64,000 nt of DNA from Paraclostridium ghonii (GCF_030815085.1 NZ_JAUSWG010000007.1); one strand, 5' to 3'. Shown: positions 53,280 through 61,911, counted from the first letter of the stretch. A program made the numbers and translations. The notes: generated from the sequence alone by a model not told the origin.

Positions 53280-53888
53280 TTAATTTTTAATTTTACTTAG
53301 TTTATCCTTTATTATGCAGTTTATAACTTTTTTTCGTATATCTTCTGCTCCTTCTTCCTCTTTTGTTTCTATATTAAGGATTTTTGCAATAGACTTCATA
53401 TCGTTTCTTGCCCTTGATTTATAATTTTCAATTAGACAGCTTTTAATTTTTTCTGGATTTAAGATATAGGTATTATTTTCTTTCGTATAATATATATACT
53501 TTTTATTATATAAATCTTTATTTTCATATATATTATTACATACTTTCTTTAAAAGTAATTTGTATGATTGTCTAGAATTTACATTCATACCTAAGTACCT
53601 CGCAAATTTTATAAGTTCTGCCTTTGATTTGAAAATTTCTTCACTTTTGATTATTTTACTTATTTCATTTATATTCTGTTGGTATGCACCTATTTTTATG
53701 GTCTTTATATATGTTTGTACATTTAAATCTTCATCATGAAACTCATTTATACTTTCATCTATAACCGAATCCACTCTACCTTCAATATATCTCAAAACTC
53801 CTTTATTAGAGGTTGAGTTTTGAAACTCTTTTTGGGTCATATCAAGTATAATTTTTTTTAGGTCTTCATTATGTTTTATAGGTTCCAT
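53280..53888 (-). CDS. Uncharacterised helical protein with two SAP/Rho-N-like repeats
   Basis: A 202-residue, Lys/Glu/Ile/Asn-rich cytoplasmic protein I do not recognise. Two segments resemble each other and the helix-extended-helix DNA or RNA binding modules: SKAELIKFARYLGMNVNS (about 89-106) and DMKSIAKILNIETKEEEG (about 160-177), each followed by an amphipathic helix. This suggests nucleic-acid binding, but it is pattern inference. GGGGGG precedes the ATG. It is on the same strand as the EEP gene with a 69-bp gap. Confidence 0.6.
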   Translation of the reverse strand: MEPIKHNEDLKKIILDMTQKEFQNSTSNKGVLRYIEGRVDSVIDESINEFHDEDLNVQTYIKTIKIGAYQQNINEISKIIKSEEIFKSKAELIKFARYLGMNVNSRQSYKLLLKKVCNNIYENKDLYNKKYIYYTKENNTYILNPEKIKSCLIENYKSRARNDMKSIAKILNIETKEEEGAEDIRKKVINCIIKDKLSKIKN

Positions 53889-54029
53889 GATATCCCCCCT
53901 TTGATACTTACATTATATTCAATAAATCAATAAAAGTTTCTTTATTATAAATATTATATAGTTTTATATATGTATTAATCTCATATTATATATCTATTAA
54001 TATAAATTTTATTTAAATTATTTATGTAT

Positions 54030-54127
54030 ATATTTTTTTATTCAGTAAATAATATTAATGTAAATCAAACATACTCAATCTCCCCAATTCGGACTTCTAT
54101 TATCTCCCCTAATAGAAGTCTTTTTTT
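54030..54127 (+). ncRNA. Candidate small RNA ending in a C-rich-loop terminator
   Basis: GACTTCTATTA (54092-54102) pairs perfectly with TAATAGAAGTC (54110-54120), followed by seven T on the plus strand. This is a complete intrinsic terminator with no plus-strand gene for more than 30 kb upstream, and the T-run is on one side only. Its loop is TCTCCCC, and a second CTCCCC lies 20 bases before. Both are complementary to ribosome binding sites. The 5' end at 54030 is a guess. Confidence 0.4.
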
Positions 54128-54194
54128 ATTAATTTTAATTTTTTTAAATAAATTTTGTTAAAATCTAATACATTTATTTTAGTATACATAAAAA

Positions 54195-54239
54195 TACCCT
54201 ATAGAATAGATTTTTAAAAATTATCTACTCTACAGGGTA
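54195..54239 (-). terminator. Terminator of the solute-binding protein gene
   Basis: TACCCTATAGAATAGAT pairs, with a few mismatches, to ATCTACTCTACAGGGTA. The minus strand continues TTTTTATG. Confidence 0.8.
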
Positions 54240-54265
54240 AATTTTATTAATCATTATTTTTTAGT

Positions 54266-55996
54266 TTATTTTTCTTTAAAACCTAGATTGTATATACCTT
54301 CGTATATATCAAAGTCGTTCGGCTTTAAGTTTCCTTCTATCCTTTTATTTGTTACTAAATATTCATCAGTTATTCCTAAACTTACAAAAGCTACATTATC
54401 TGAAACATGTTTTTGAATAGATTTATATATATTCTTTGTATTATCTACACTATTAGAAATTTTTAATGAGTTTAAGTAATTAGTTAATTTTTCATTAGTG
54501 TATCCACTATAGTTTATTATGTTTGTAGCATCTGGTACTGATGATAATTCCCACCCAACTAGTGCTAAGTCATATTGTTTTTTTTCTAATGCTTGAACTA
54601 ATTCTTTTCCTTCAAGTTCTTCTACAGTAGATTTTATTCCTATCTCGTTTAAATTCTCTTTTATTAACTGAGCTGCTTTAACTCTTTCGCTATTTTCTTT
54701 ATTTACAACAATTCTTAAGTTTAATTTTTTAATTTCTTCTTTTGTTTTTTCTCTTTTTTCTTTTTCTTCATTTTCTTTTTTAGTTTCTTTAGATTCTTTG
54801 TTCTCTTCATTTTCTTTTTTAGTTGTTTCTTCTTTATTATTTGTTTCTTCTTTATTATTTATTTCTTCTTTTTTGTTATTATCTTCGTTTTTAGAAGCAT
54901 CATCTTGCCCTGTATGACTAGAATTTATCTTATCTATATTTATTTTGTTCAAACTCTCTTTAGCTTTATTAACATTGTATTCTGTTGATTTTATAGCAGG
55001 GTCATAGTACTTAGATTCAGAATGTAATGGAAAATTTACATCTGATGCATTTTTTAAATAAGCTTCGTCTAAAATTTTCTTTTTATCTATAGAGTATGCA
55101 ATTGCTTTTCTAAAGTTAATATCATTCATTATAGGATTACTATAATTAAATATCATATATTCATAGTCTCTACCTTCATAATTAGTTATTTTAAACTCAT
55201 CTTCTTGGAATTTGCTTAAATCGCTAATGCCAACTTTAGTTATATCACTTGATAGTGCTAAAGTCATAGAAACTTGGGCCTCTTCATCTGGAACAAGCAT
55301 TACATTAATTTCTTTTTTCGCATCTTTTATTTTTTCTTTATCATAGTAGTCTTTGTTAAGTGTTAATACCATATTAGATCTTGTATTAAATTTAGATACT
55401 TTATATGCTCCACTACCTACCATATTATTTTTATAGGAATTTAATTCTGTGCTATTTAATTCACTTAACTCAGACTTGCTAACTATAGGAAAAATTAGAT
55501 TATCTATAGAGAACGCATATGGCTCATTGAAGTTTATAGTTAAGTTTTTGCTATCTTCGCAAGATACTGATGATATATTTTCAACTAAAGATTTATATGA
55601 ACTATTTTCTGATCTTTTTATTAAACCTACAGTAAATTCTACATCTTCTGATGTAACTGGCTTTCCATTATGCCAATTTGCATCTTTTAATTTTATTTGT
55701 ATGCTTTTTCCATCTGAGGACATTGAGTATGTTTCTACTAGCTGTGGAACAGCATTATAATTACTATCTAGTGTAAATAAACTATCGTATACTAAATTTA
55801 AAATATACCCAACTGATTGTTCATTGTTGTTTATAGGATTTATAGTTTTAGGATTTACCATAGATAAATGTATATATTCTAAGTTATTTTTTTCACTCGT
55901 ATTTTTATTTTCGTTTTTGTTATTATCACCTTTGCCACACCCTGAAACGGCAATCATAATTGTCATAATAACTGTTAGTAATTTAATTTTTTTCAT
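54266..55996 (-). CDS. ABC transporter solute-binding lipoprotein, peptide (family 5) type
   Basis: A 576-residue lipoprotein. The signal sequence ends in AVSGCGKG, with the lipobox Cys near residue 20. The family 5 (OppA/DppA) core follows, with SDGKSIQIKLKDANWHNGKPVTSEDV in short blocks and NFRKAIAYSIDKKKIL. The two lobes are separated by about 70 residues of repeated Asn/Lys/Glu, including NNKEETNNKEETTKKENEE, which the family normally lacks. The start at 55996 is chosen because an upstream ATG lies inside the GGAGAGG site. No cognate permease genes are nearby. Confidence 0.88.
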   Translation of the reverse strand: MKKIKLLTVIMTIMIAVSGCGKGDNNKNENKNTSEKNNLEYIHLSMVNPKTINPINNNEQSVGYILNLVYDSLFTLDSNYNAVPQLVETYSMSSDGKSIQIKLKDANWHNGKPVTSEDVEFTVGLIKRSENSSYKSLVENISSVSCEDSKNLTINFNEPYAFSIDNLIFPIVSKSELSELNSTELNSYKNNMVGSGAYKVSKFNTRSNMVLTLNKDYYDKEKIKDAKKEINVMLVPDEEAQVSMTLALSSDITKVGISDLSKFQEDEFKITNYEGRDYEYMIFNYSNPIMNDINFRKAIAYSIDKKKILDEAYLKNASDVNFPLHSESKYYDPAIKSTEYNVNKAKESLNKINIDKINSSHTGQDDASKNEDNNKKEEINNKEETNNKEETTKKENEENKESKETKKENEEKEKREKTKEEIKKLNLRIVVNKENSERVKAAQLIKENLNEIGIKSTVEELEGKELVQALEKKQYDLALVGWELSSVPDATNIINYSGYTNEKLTNYLNSLKISNSVDNTKNIYKSIQKHVSDNVAFVSLGITDEYLVTNKRIEGNLKPNDFDIYEGIYNLGFKEK

Positions 55997-56552
55997 TAGA
56001 TTCTTCCTCTCCATATAATGACTTGTAAATAATGTAGTTTTCTCTAACTTTATCTAGATAATTTTTAGTTTCATTAAATGGTATGTCATGTAATTTACTT
56101 CCATCTTTACTGTATTTTTCATTATTCAACCATTTGTTTACATTCCCTGACCCACCATTATAAGCTGCTATAACCAAATCTAAGTTATTAAATTCCTTAT
56201 GTAATTTACTCAGATACCAACAACCTATCTTTATATTAGTTTCAGGATCAAATATATCAACTTCCTCTAAGCCTAACTCATCTTGTGCCCATTTTTGAGT
56301 TATATCGCTTATTTGCATCAATCCTTTAGCTTGTTTATTAGACACTGCATTTTTATTGAATTTACTTTCTACTTTAATTATACTATATACTAAATTTTCA
56401 TCTACTAAAAATTCTTTGGAGTATATCTCTACATATTCTTTGTATAACCTTGGGTGTAACAATTTTAATACTAACTTTTGTTGTATTGATATCCCCCCTA
56501 AAACCAATAACATAAAGACTATAAATATAGTTATATATCTTTTTTTATTCAC
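55983..56552 (-). CDS. Lytic transglycosylase, SLT domain
   Basis: A 189-residue membrane-anchored enzyme. After one helix (6-24) comes the SLT/lysozyme-like domain with catalytic Glu in SIIKVESKFN, then SNKQAKGLMQIS, NIKIGCWYLS and AYNGGSGNV. It cleaves peptidoglycan glycan strands to 1,6-anhydro products. It overlaps coaE by 8 bp and its end overlaps the ribosome binding region of the downstream lipoprotein gene. In Firmicutes a similar gene follows coaE. Confidence 0.93.
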   Translation of the reverse strand: MNKKRYITIFIVFMLLVLGGISIQQKLVLKLLHPRLYKEYVEIYSKEFLVDENLVYSIIKVESKFNKNAVSNKQAKGLMQISDITQKWAQDELGLEEVDIFDPETNIKIGCWYLSKLHKEFNNLDLVIAAYNGGSGNVNKWLNNEKYSKDGSKLHDIPFNETKNYLDKVRENYIIYKSLYGEEESNEKN

Positions 56553-57147
56553 ACCAATTCTCCTTTATATGTGTTATTAGTTTACTTGCTTTATAAATTA
56601 ACCCAGCTATATCCCCAGAATTATCAATTATATAATCTCCAAATTTAATTTTTTCAGATTGACTCATTTGTGATTTTATACGACTTAGAGCTTCTTCTTT
56701 TGTAATATTATCTCTATTTATTATTCTATCTATCTGTATATTTTCATCACAAGTAATAACAATTAACTTATCTACTAAATCTAAAAAGTTCCCCTCTATT
56801 AGTAAAGCTGCATCAACTATTGCAATATCTTTATTCTGTAATTTTATATCATTTATTTTCTTTACTATCTCTTCTTTTATAACTGGATGTGTTAATGAAT
56901 TTAATTTAATCAACTTTCTGTCATCATTAAAAACTAGCTCTCCAAGTTTCTTTCTATCTAGTGTTCCATCATTTCTTTTTATATTATCTCCAAATATATC
57001 AAATACTTTTTTTAGTAACTTGTTATTATTCATGATTTCTCTAGATATTAAATCTGCATCAATTATATCTAAAGAATTTTCTTCTAATATTTTTGATAAG
57101 CTACTTTTCCCACAGCCTATATTTCCAGTTAATCCTATTATCAACAT
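56545..57147 (-). CDS. coaE: Dephospho-CoA kinase
   Basis: Last enzyme of coenzyme A synthesis. P-loop GLTGNIGCGKSSL at the N-terminus, DADLISRE near residue 31 and TCDENIQIDRIINRD near 133 are family motifs. 200 residues is normal. It lies 8 bp from polA in the conserved polA-coaE order. Confidence 0.96.
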   Translation of the reverse strand: MLIIGLTGNIGCGKSSLSKILEENSLDIIDADLISREIMNNNKLLKKVFDIFGDNIKRNDGTLDRKKLGELVFNDDRKLIKLNSLTHPVIKEEIVKKINDIKLQNKDIAIVDAALLIEGNFLDLVDKLIVITCDENIQIDRIINRDNITKEEALSRIKSQMSQSEKIKFGDYIIDNSGDIAGLIYKASKLITHIKENWCE

Positions 57148-57155
57148 TTAATCAC

Positions 57156-59780
57156 CTACTTTGTCTCATACCAAGAGTCTCCTGTATTTAAATCTACGTC
57201 TAAACTAACATCCATAGATACAGCATGTTCCATTTCGTCTTTTACAATTTTAGATACTACCTCTAGTTCTTCTTGTATGCATTCAATAATAAGCTCATCG
57301 TGAACTTGAAGAACTAACTTTGATTTTAGATTTTTTTCTTCTAATTTTTTATATACGTTAACCATGGCTATTTTTATTACATCTGCAGCACTACCTTGTA
57401 TTGGCGCATTCATAGCTAATCTTTTTCCTAAGTTTTTAAGAATTATATTAGAAGCTTTTATTTCTGGTATATACCTTCTTCTATTTAAAATAGTTTTTAC
57501 ATATCCATCTTTTTTTGCTTCTTCAATTGTATTGTCCATATACAATTTTATATCTTCATAAGTATTTAGATAGCTATCAATATAATTTTTCGCTTCTTTA
57601 ACTGGTATATGAAGATTTTTAGACAATCCAAAATCGCTTATACCATATACTATACCAAAGTTTACTGCTTTTGCGGCACTTCTTTGCTCACTTGTTACAT
57701 CATTTATATCTATACCGAATACTTGTGATGCTGTTTTTGTGTGTATATCAACATTATGATTAAATGCATCTATCATATGCTCATCCTGACTCATATGTGC
57801 TAAAACCCTTAATTCGATTTGTGAGTAATCTGCATCTACTAATTTATAACCTTTATCTGCTATAAATACTTTTCTTATATTCCTACCTAATTCTAATCTT
57901 ACAGGTATATTTTGAAGATTCGGTTCTGTAGATGAAATCCTTCCAGTAGTTGTTATCGTTTGATTAAATGATGAATGAATTCTATGACTTATAGGATTTA
58001 TTATATTTATAAGCCCATCTACATAAGTAGATTTTAATTTTACAATTTGTCTATATTCAGTTATTTTATCTATGATTTCATGTTTATCACTTAATTGCTC
58101 TAATACTTCAGCATTAGTTGAATATCCTGTTTTAGTTTTCTTTATAACTGGAAGTCCTAATTTTTCAAATAAAATAACCCCTAGTTGCTTTGGAGAATTT
58201 ATATTAAAATCCACTCCAGCAAGATTGTATATTTCCTCTTCAAGTTTTTCTATAGATACTTTAAACTCTTCCCCTAATTCTATTAATTTTTCTTTATCTA
58301 CCATTACTCCTTCATATTCCATGTACCCTAACACTTCTACTAGAGGCATCTCTACATGGTAAAATAGCCCATCCATATCCATACTAACTAGCTTTTCTTC
58401 CATTTTAGGACTTACTTTTTCAACAAGTTGAATTATACTTCCTATTGTCTTATCTCTTTCTTCCTTTTCTAGGTCTTCATATTTTTTTGCTTTAACACCT
58501 TTTCCTAATAGCTCTTCAGTTGATTTTATCTTTTGTCCAAAATAATTCATTGCTATTGAGTCATATGCATAATTAGAGCTACTAGAATCAATCAGATACT
58601 CAGCTATAGATATATCAAAGTACATATTACTTAAAGATATATTGTACGGTCTTAAAGCTATATAATCTTCTTTTAGGTTATATCCATAAATTCTTATATC
58701 TTCATCTATTAATAACTCTTTTATCTCATCTATTTGATTCTCATCAATGTAGAATAAGTCTTCTCCATCAATGCTTAAGTACATATTTATTATATTTTTT
58801 TCAAGTATATTGCCACTTCTAGCTATAGTTTTTAGTATTAGTTTTCCTTTAGCCTTTACTTTTTTTATGAAGTTTTTTACTTCCTCAAGCTTATTTATCA
58901 CGACTTCAGTATCCTCTGTGTCTGAATCTAATCTATGTATTAAGCTGTTAAAATTGAGTTCATTAAAAACTTCTATTAATTTTGATTTATCATAGTTTCC
59001 AAACTCTAACTTTTCTAGGTCAATATCTATTGGAACATCTCTTATTATTGTAGCTAATTTTTTACTCATTATTGCAAGTTCTTTATTTTCTTCTATTTTT
59101 TTCTTAGTACTTCCTTTTACTGATTCAATATTTTCTATTATATTTTCAATGCTTCCAAATTCTTTTATAAGCTTAATACCAGTTACCTCACCAATTCCAG
59201 GAACTCCAGGTATGTTATCCGATTTATCTCCCATTAGACCTTTTAAGTCTATAAATTGAGTAGGTGTCATTTCATATCTTTTTTCAACCTCATCAAAGTT
59301 ATATTCTTCAACCTCTCCTACTCCTTTTTTAGTTATAAGAGTAGTTGTATTCTTTGAAGCTAATTGTATTGCATCTTTATCTCCTGTAACAATATATACT
59401 TTATATCCTTCTTGTTCTGCATTTAATGATAAAGTTCCTATTATGTCATCTGCTTCATACCCTTCAATTTCTAATCTATTTATATTAAAAGCATCTAATA
59501 AATTCTTTAACGGCTCTAACTGTTGTTTTAACTCATCTGGCATTTTTTTTCTTCCAGCTTTATATTCTTTATATTCTAAATGTCTAAAAGTTGGAGCTTT
59601 TTTATCAAAAGCAACACTAATATGTGTAGGTTTATATGTATCAATTAGCTTAAATAACATATTTGTAAATCCAAATATGCCATTTGTATGTAACCCTTCT
59701 TTATTTGTTAAGTCAGGCAATGCATAAAAAGCCCTATTAACAATTGAATTTCCATCTATTATAATTAACGTTTTTTCCAA
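57156..59780 (-). CDS. polA: DNA polymerase I
   Basis: An 874-residue repair polymerase. The N-terminal 5' nuclease domain (to about 290) has DGNSIVNRAFYAL, EADDIIGTL and GDKSDNIPGVPGIG. The 3'-5' exonuclease domain keeps fold-level blocks (NLKEDYIAL, YAYDSIA) but lacks the first D-x-E motif, so it is probably proofreading-inactive as in Bacillus. The polymerase domain has DYSQIELRVLAHMS, KAVNFGIVYGIS and QVHDEL. TTG at 59780 is the preferred start: AGGAG is eight bases upstream, while a GTG three codons earlier overlaps that site. Confidence 0.95.
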   Translation of the reverse strand: MEKTLIIIDGNSIVNRAFYALPDLTNKEGLHTNGIFGFTNMLFKLIDTYKPTHISVAFDKKAPTFRHLEYKEYKAGRKKMPDELKQQLEPLKNLLDAFNINRLEIEGYEADDIIGTLSLNAEQEGYKVYIVTGDKDAIQLASKNTTTLITKKGVGEVEEYNFDEVEKRYEMTPTQFIDLKGLMGDKSDNIPGVPGIGEVTGIKLIKEFGSIENIIENIESVKGSTKKKIEENKELAIMSKKLATIIRDVPIDIDLEKLEFGNYDKSKLIEVFNELNFNSLIHRLDSDTEDTEVVINKLEEVKNFIKKVKAKGKLILKTIARSGNILEKNIINMYLSIDGEDLFYIDENQIDEIKELLIDEDIRIYGYNLKEDYIALRPYNISLSNMYFDISIAEYLIDSSSSNYAYDSIAMNYFGQKIKSTEELLGKGVKAKKYEDLEKEERDKTIGSIIQLVEKVSPKMEEKLVSMDMDGLFYHVEMPLVEVLGYMEYEGVMVDKEKLIELGEEFKVSIEKLEEEIYNLAGVDFNINSPKQLGVILFEKLGLPVIKKTKTGYSTNAEVLEQLSDKHEIIDKITEYRQIVKLKSTYVDGLINIINPISHRIHSSFNQTITTTGRISSTEPNLQNIPVRLELGRNIRKVFIADKGYKLVDADYSQIELRVLAHMSQDEHMIDAFNHNVDIHTKTASQVFGIDINDVTSEQRSAAKAVNFGIVYGISDFGLSKNLHIPVKEAKNYIDSYLNTYEDIKLYMDNTIEEAKKDGYVKTILNRRRYIPEIKASNIILKNLGKRLAMNAPIQGSAADVIKIAMVNVYKKLEEKNLKSKLVLQVHDELIIECIQEELEVVSKIVKDEMEHAVSMDVSLDVDLNTGDSWYETK

Positions 59781-59876
59781 GTTTATCACTCCTAATTATT
59801 TATACTCTCTAGTATTGCCAATTCGTATTATATTTAATATTACCATATTATTGATTGTATATTAAGGCTAAATATA

Positions 59877-59905
59877 TTGCGAAACGTTTTTATTCCTGTT
59901 ATAAT
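59877..59905 (+). promoter_or_regulatory. Promoter of tRNA-Leu
   Basis: -35 TTGCGA (59877-59882), 17-base spacer and a consensus -10 TATAAT (59900-59905), 13 bases before the tRNA. Confidence 0.8.
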
Positions 59906-59918
59906 AAATATATATCGG

Positions 59919-60005
59919 GCCGGTTTGCTGGAATCGGCAGACGGGGCGGACTCAAAATCCGTTGGTAGTGATACCGTGTGGGTTCAAGTCCCACAACCGG
60001 CACCA
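59919..60005 (+). tRNA. tRNA-Leu (anticodon CAA)
   Basis: A class II tRNA of 87 bases including encoded CCA. The acceptor stem GCCGGTT pairs with AACCGGC, and the anticodon loop CTCAAAA gives CAA. A long variable arm (TGGTAGTGATACCG) and T-loop GGTTCAAGTCC complete it. The antisense reading of this gene produces a false protein. The 3' end is a likely integration site (see the nearby integrase remnant). Confidence 0.97.
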
Positions 60006-60034
60006 ATAAAAAAACATTACGTTTAAACATTGAA

Positions 60035-60066
60035 AATACTATCTCTTTTGAGTTAGTATTTTTTAT
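60035..60066 (+). terminator. Terminator of tRNA-Leu
   Basis: AATACTATCTC pairs with GAGTTAGTATT with one mismatch, followed by T-runs. Confidence 0.8.
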
Positions 60067-60149
60067 TTTATCATACAAATACCCCAACCACAGAAAATTC
60101 TTAACTAGATTCTATAAAACTAGCTAAATTAAACATTGCCACTACATAA

Positions 60150-60422
60150 AGATATTATAACACTTTATTATCTAGTGAAGTATCACCAACAAAAACTAAG
60201 ACTATTAATCAACATTTAAAGCCTTTCCTTAGAAATTTGAAAATAAGACTATATGCAAAAAACTTTGCTAAGATGATGGTTTTACCTAAAGTTGGTGTAG
60301 ATGAAATACTAGGATTAAAATGATAGGATATTGACTTTGACTCTTCTAATTTATCGGTTGACACAACTTTTAAAATAAGAAAGTGCGAATTTTCAATAAC
60401 TATAACAAACAATAAAATTTAA
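60150..60422 (+). pseudogene. Remnant of a tyrosine recombinase (integrase)
   Basis: One frame shows integrase-like blocks but has no start and is broken by TGA TAG at 60321-60326. Upstream of the stops are TINQHLKPFLRNLKIR and AKNFAKMMVLPKVGVDEILGLK (in two parts), matching the end of the core-binding domain, where Lys-Asn-Pro and LPK are usual. Downstream comes DIDFDSSNLSVDTTFKIRK, matching the LKW-xDIDF start of catalytic domains; the first stop falls where Trp (TGG) is expected. The catalytic Arg-His-Arg-Tyr part is missing. Its place beside a tRNA 3' end is typical of integrases. Confidence 0.7.
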
Positions 60423-60447
60423 TAAATCTACGAAAGAGGGAATTAAA

Positions 60448-61413
60448 ATGGGATTTTTTGATTTAAAAGCAATTTGTTCAGTATGTAATAATGAGGTTGG
60501 ATTGAACAGGTTTAAAGTAAAACAATCTAATGCATGGATTTGCCCTGAGTGTTTAAAAAAAGCAGGTTTTTCTAATATTAATTTATCTAAAATGACAATA
60601 GAAGAAATAAAAGAAATTATTGAAGGAGAAAGTCATCAAAAATCAACTTGTTCAGTATGCAATAACGAAGTTGAATTAACTAAGTTTAAAATAGAGCAAT
60701 CTAATGCATTGATCTGTCTTGAATGCGTAAAAAAGGTAGGTTTTGCCAATGATATATCTAAAATGACAATAGAAGAAATAAAAGAAATTATTGAAGAAAA
60801 ACAGTATAATTTAGAAGAAAGAAATGCTCTAATTGAAAGAAATCCATTGGCAACAGCAGAAGGCATGTATAAATATTGTTTGAATAATAAATTAGGTTCT
60901 GGTTTTAATGAAAAATGGGGAGTAAAACATTTTAAAGTAATAGAAAAAAATCTACTTTCAAATGAGGAAGTAAAGATGGCTTTTATAGGTATACATAATT
61001 ATATTTCAGCTACAAACCACAATGGGCATTTTGCATATGCTATAACCAATAAAAGAATGATTATGGGACAAAAAAAACAAATATCTGGTGAAAACTTTCA
61101 GTCAGTTTCATTAGATTATATAAATGATATAACTTTTACATCCGGGGTTTTTTCAGGTACCCTAACAATAGATACTATTAAGGAAGTTTTTAATGTTAAT
61201 GTAGATAAAGATTCTGCAAGATCAATAAATTCAATGATTCATAATGTTATTGATGAATTAAAAAACATTACAATTACAAGTAAATCAAAAAATATGCATA
61301 TTAATAATGTATCTATTGCAGACGAATTAAAAAAATACAAAGAATTATTAGATTTAGGAGTATTAACTCAAGATGAATTCGAACTTCAAAAAAATAAATT
61401 GTTAAACATATAA
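60448..61413 (+). CDS. Double zinc-ribbon, bacterial PH and SHOCT domain protein
   Basis: A 321-residue cytoplasmic protein with a modular layout. Two near-identical Cys4 zinc ribbons (about 10-35 and 68-93; CSVCNNEV...CPECLKK and CSVCNNEV...CLECVKK) each end in KMTIEEIKEIIE. They resemble DUF4428 modules. A bacterial PH-like (YokE-type) domain spans about 165-275, and a C-terminal SHOCT helix pair (ELLDLGVLTQDEFELQKNKLL, in two parts) ends the protein. SHOCT and PH modules often occur in phage- or element-linked proteins. It is the only intact gene in the decayed insertion next to tRNA-Leu. Function unknown. AGAGGG precedes the ATG. Confidence 0.8.
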   Translation: MGFFDLKAICSVCNNEVGLNRFKVKQSNAWICPECLKKAGFSNINLSKMTIEEIKEIIEGESHQKSTCSVCNNEVELTKFKIEQSNALICLECVKKVGFANDISKMTIEEIKEIIEEKQYNLEERNALIERNPLATAEGMYKYCLNNKLGSGFNEKWGVKHFKVIEKNLLSNEEVKMAFIGIHNYISATNHNGHFAYAITNKRMIMGQKKQISGENFQSVSLDYINDITFTSGVFSGTLTIDTIKEVFNVNVDKDSARSINSMIHNVIDELKNITITSKSKNMHINNVSIADELKKYKELLDLGVLTQDEFELQKNKLLNI

Positions 61414-61524
61414 AATTAATATATTAGCAGTTAATTTTATGAAAAAAGATTTTTATTAATTCCCTAATATATTGAATTTACATGGATAATGATATGTCAA
61501 AAACAAACCTGATTTACAATACAT

Positions 61525-61554
61525 TTAGAAGCTATTTACTTAGCTTCTTTTTTT
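61525..61554 (+). terminator. Terminator of the zinc-ribbon/PH/SHOCT gene
   Basis: AGAAGCTA (61527-61534) pairs with TAGCTTCT (61541-61548), followed by seven T. Confidence 0.85.
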
Positions 61555-61711
61555 ACCCCTTTATATTCTATATTTATCTGCAATACCCCCATCGTATCAA
61601 AACTAAAACAATATAGTGGTTAAATTAAATCATATTTTTAAAACACTAAACCATTCAATCCATTGTAGGTTCTAGCTTATACATTTTAATATTTTAAGTA
61701 AAATTACAGTC

Positions 61712-61727
61712 TCCAAATCCCACAACC
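61712..61727 (+). repeat. Putative degenerate attachment site (copy of tRNA-Leu 3' end)
   Basis: TCCAAATCCCACAACC matches TTCAAGTCCCACAACC of tRNA-Leu (59983-59998) at 14 of 16 bases, in the same orientation. The sequence TTACCA that follows echoes GGCACCA of the tRNA. The pair would bound a 1.7-kb insertion containing the integrase remnant and the zinc-ribbon gene. Confidence 0.5.
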
Positions 61728-61748
61728 TTACCATTAGTATTTCAAAGT

Positions 61749-61777
61749 GCTTCAATTATTTTGATTGAAGCTTTTTT
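61749..61777 (+). terminator. Orphan plus-strand terminator-like hairpin
   Basis: GCTTCAAT (61749-61756) pairs with ATTGAAGC (61764-61771) and six T follow. The nearest plus-strand gene already has a terminator 200 bp upstream, so this could close a short transcript or be a remnant. Confidence 0.55.
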
Positions 61778-61879
61778 GTTTGTTTAAATTACTAGTACAT
61801 TATTATATATTAAAAACAAAAATAAATATTTTTAAAATATAAACTCTAATTATCTACTTACTAACAAGTAATTACATAT

Positions 61880-61911
61880 AAAAAAAGCCCCTACATAATG
61901 TAAGAGCTCTT
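61880..61911 (-). terminator. Terminator of the membrane OB-fold protein gene
   Basis: On the minus strand AGCTCTTACAT pairs with ATGTAGGGGCT through wobble pairs, followed by TTTTTTT. Confidence 0.8.

Larger units (their letters stand above)
53889..54265. other. 377-bp intergenic region with two terminators
   Basis: Almost pure A/T up to about 54060. It then holds a plus-strand terminator with no upstream plus-strand gene (see the ncRNA entry) and the minus-strand terminator of the solute-binding protein gene. Confidence 0.6.

Noticed and set aside
59899..60087. Minus-strand open frame of 62 codons
   Set aside because: It is the antisense of tRNA-Leu (the known false VGLEPTR-type protein) with no ribosome binding site.
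60209..60412. Minus-strand open frame of 67 codons
   Set aside because: It runs antisense to the integrase remnant, whose plus-strand frame has recognisable protein motifs; no ribosome binding site.
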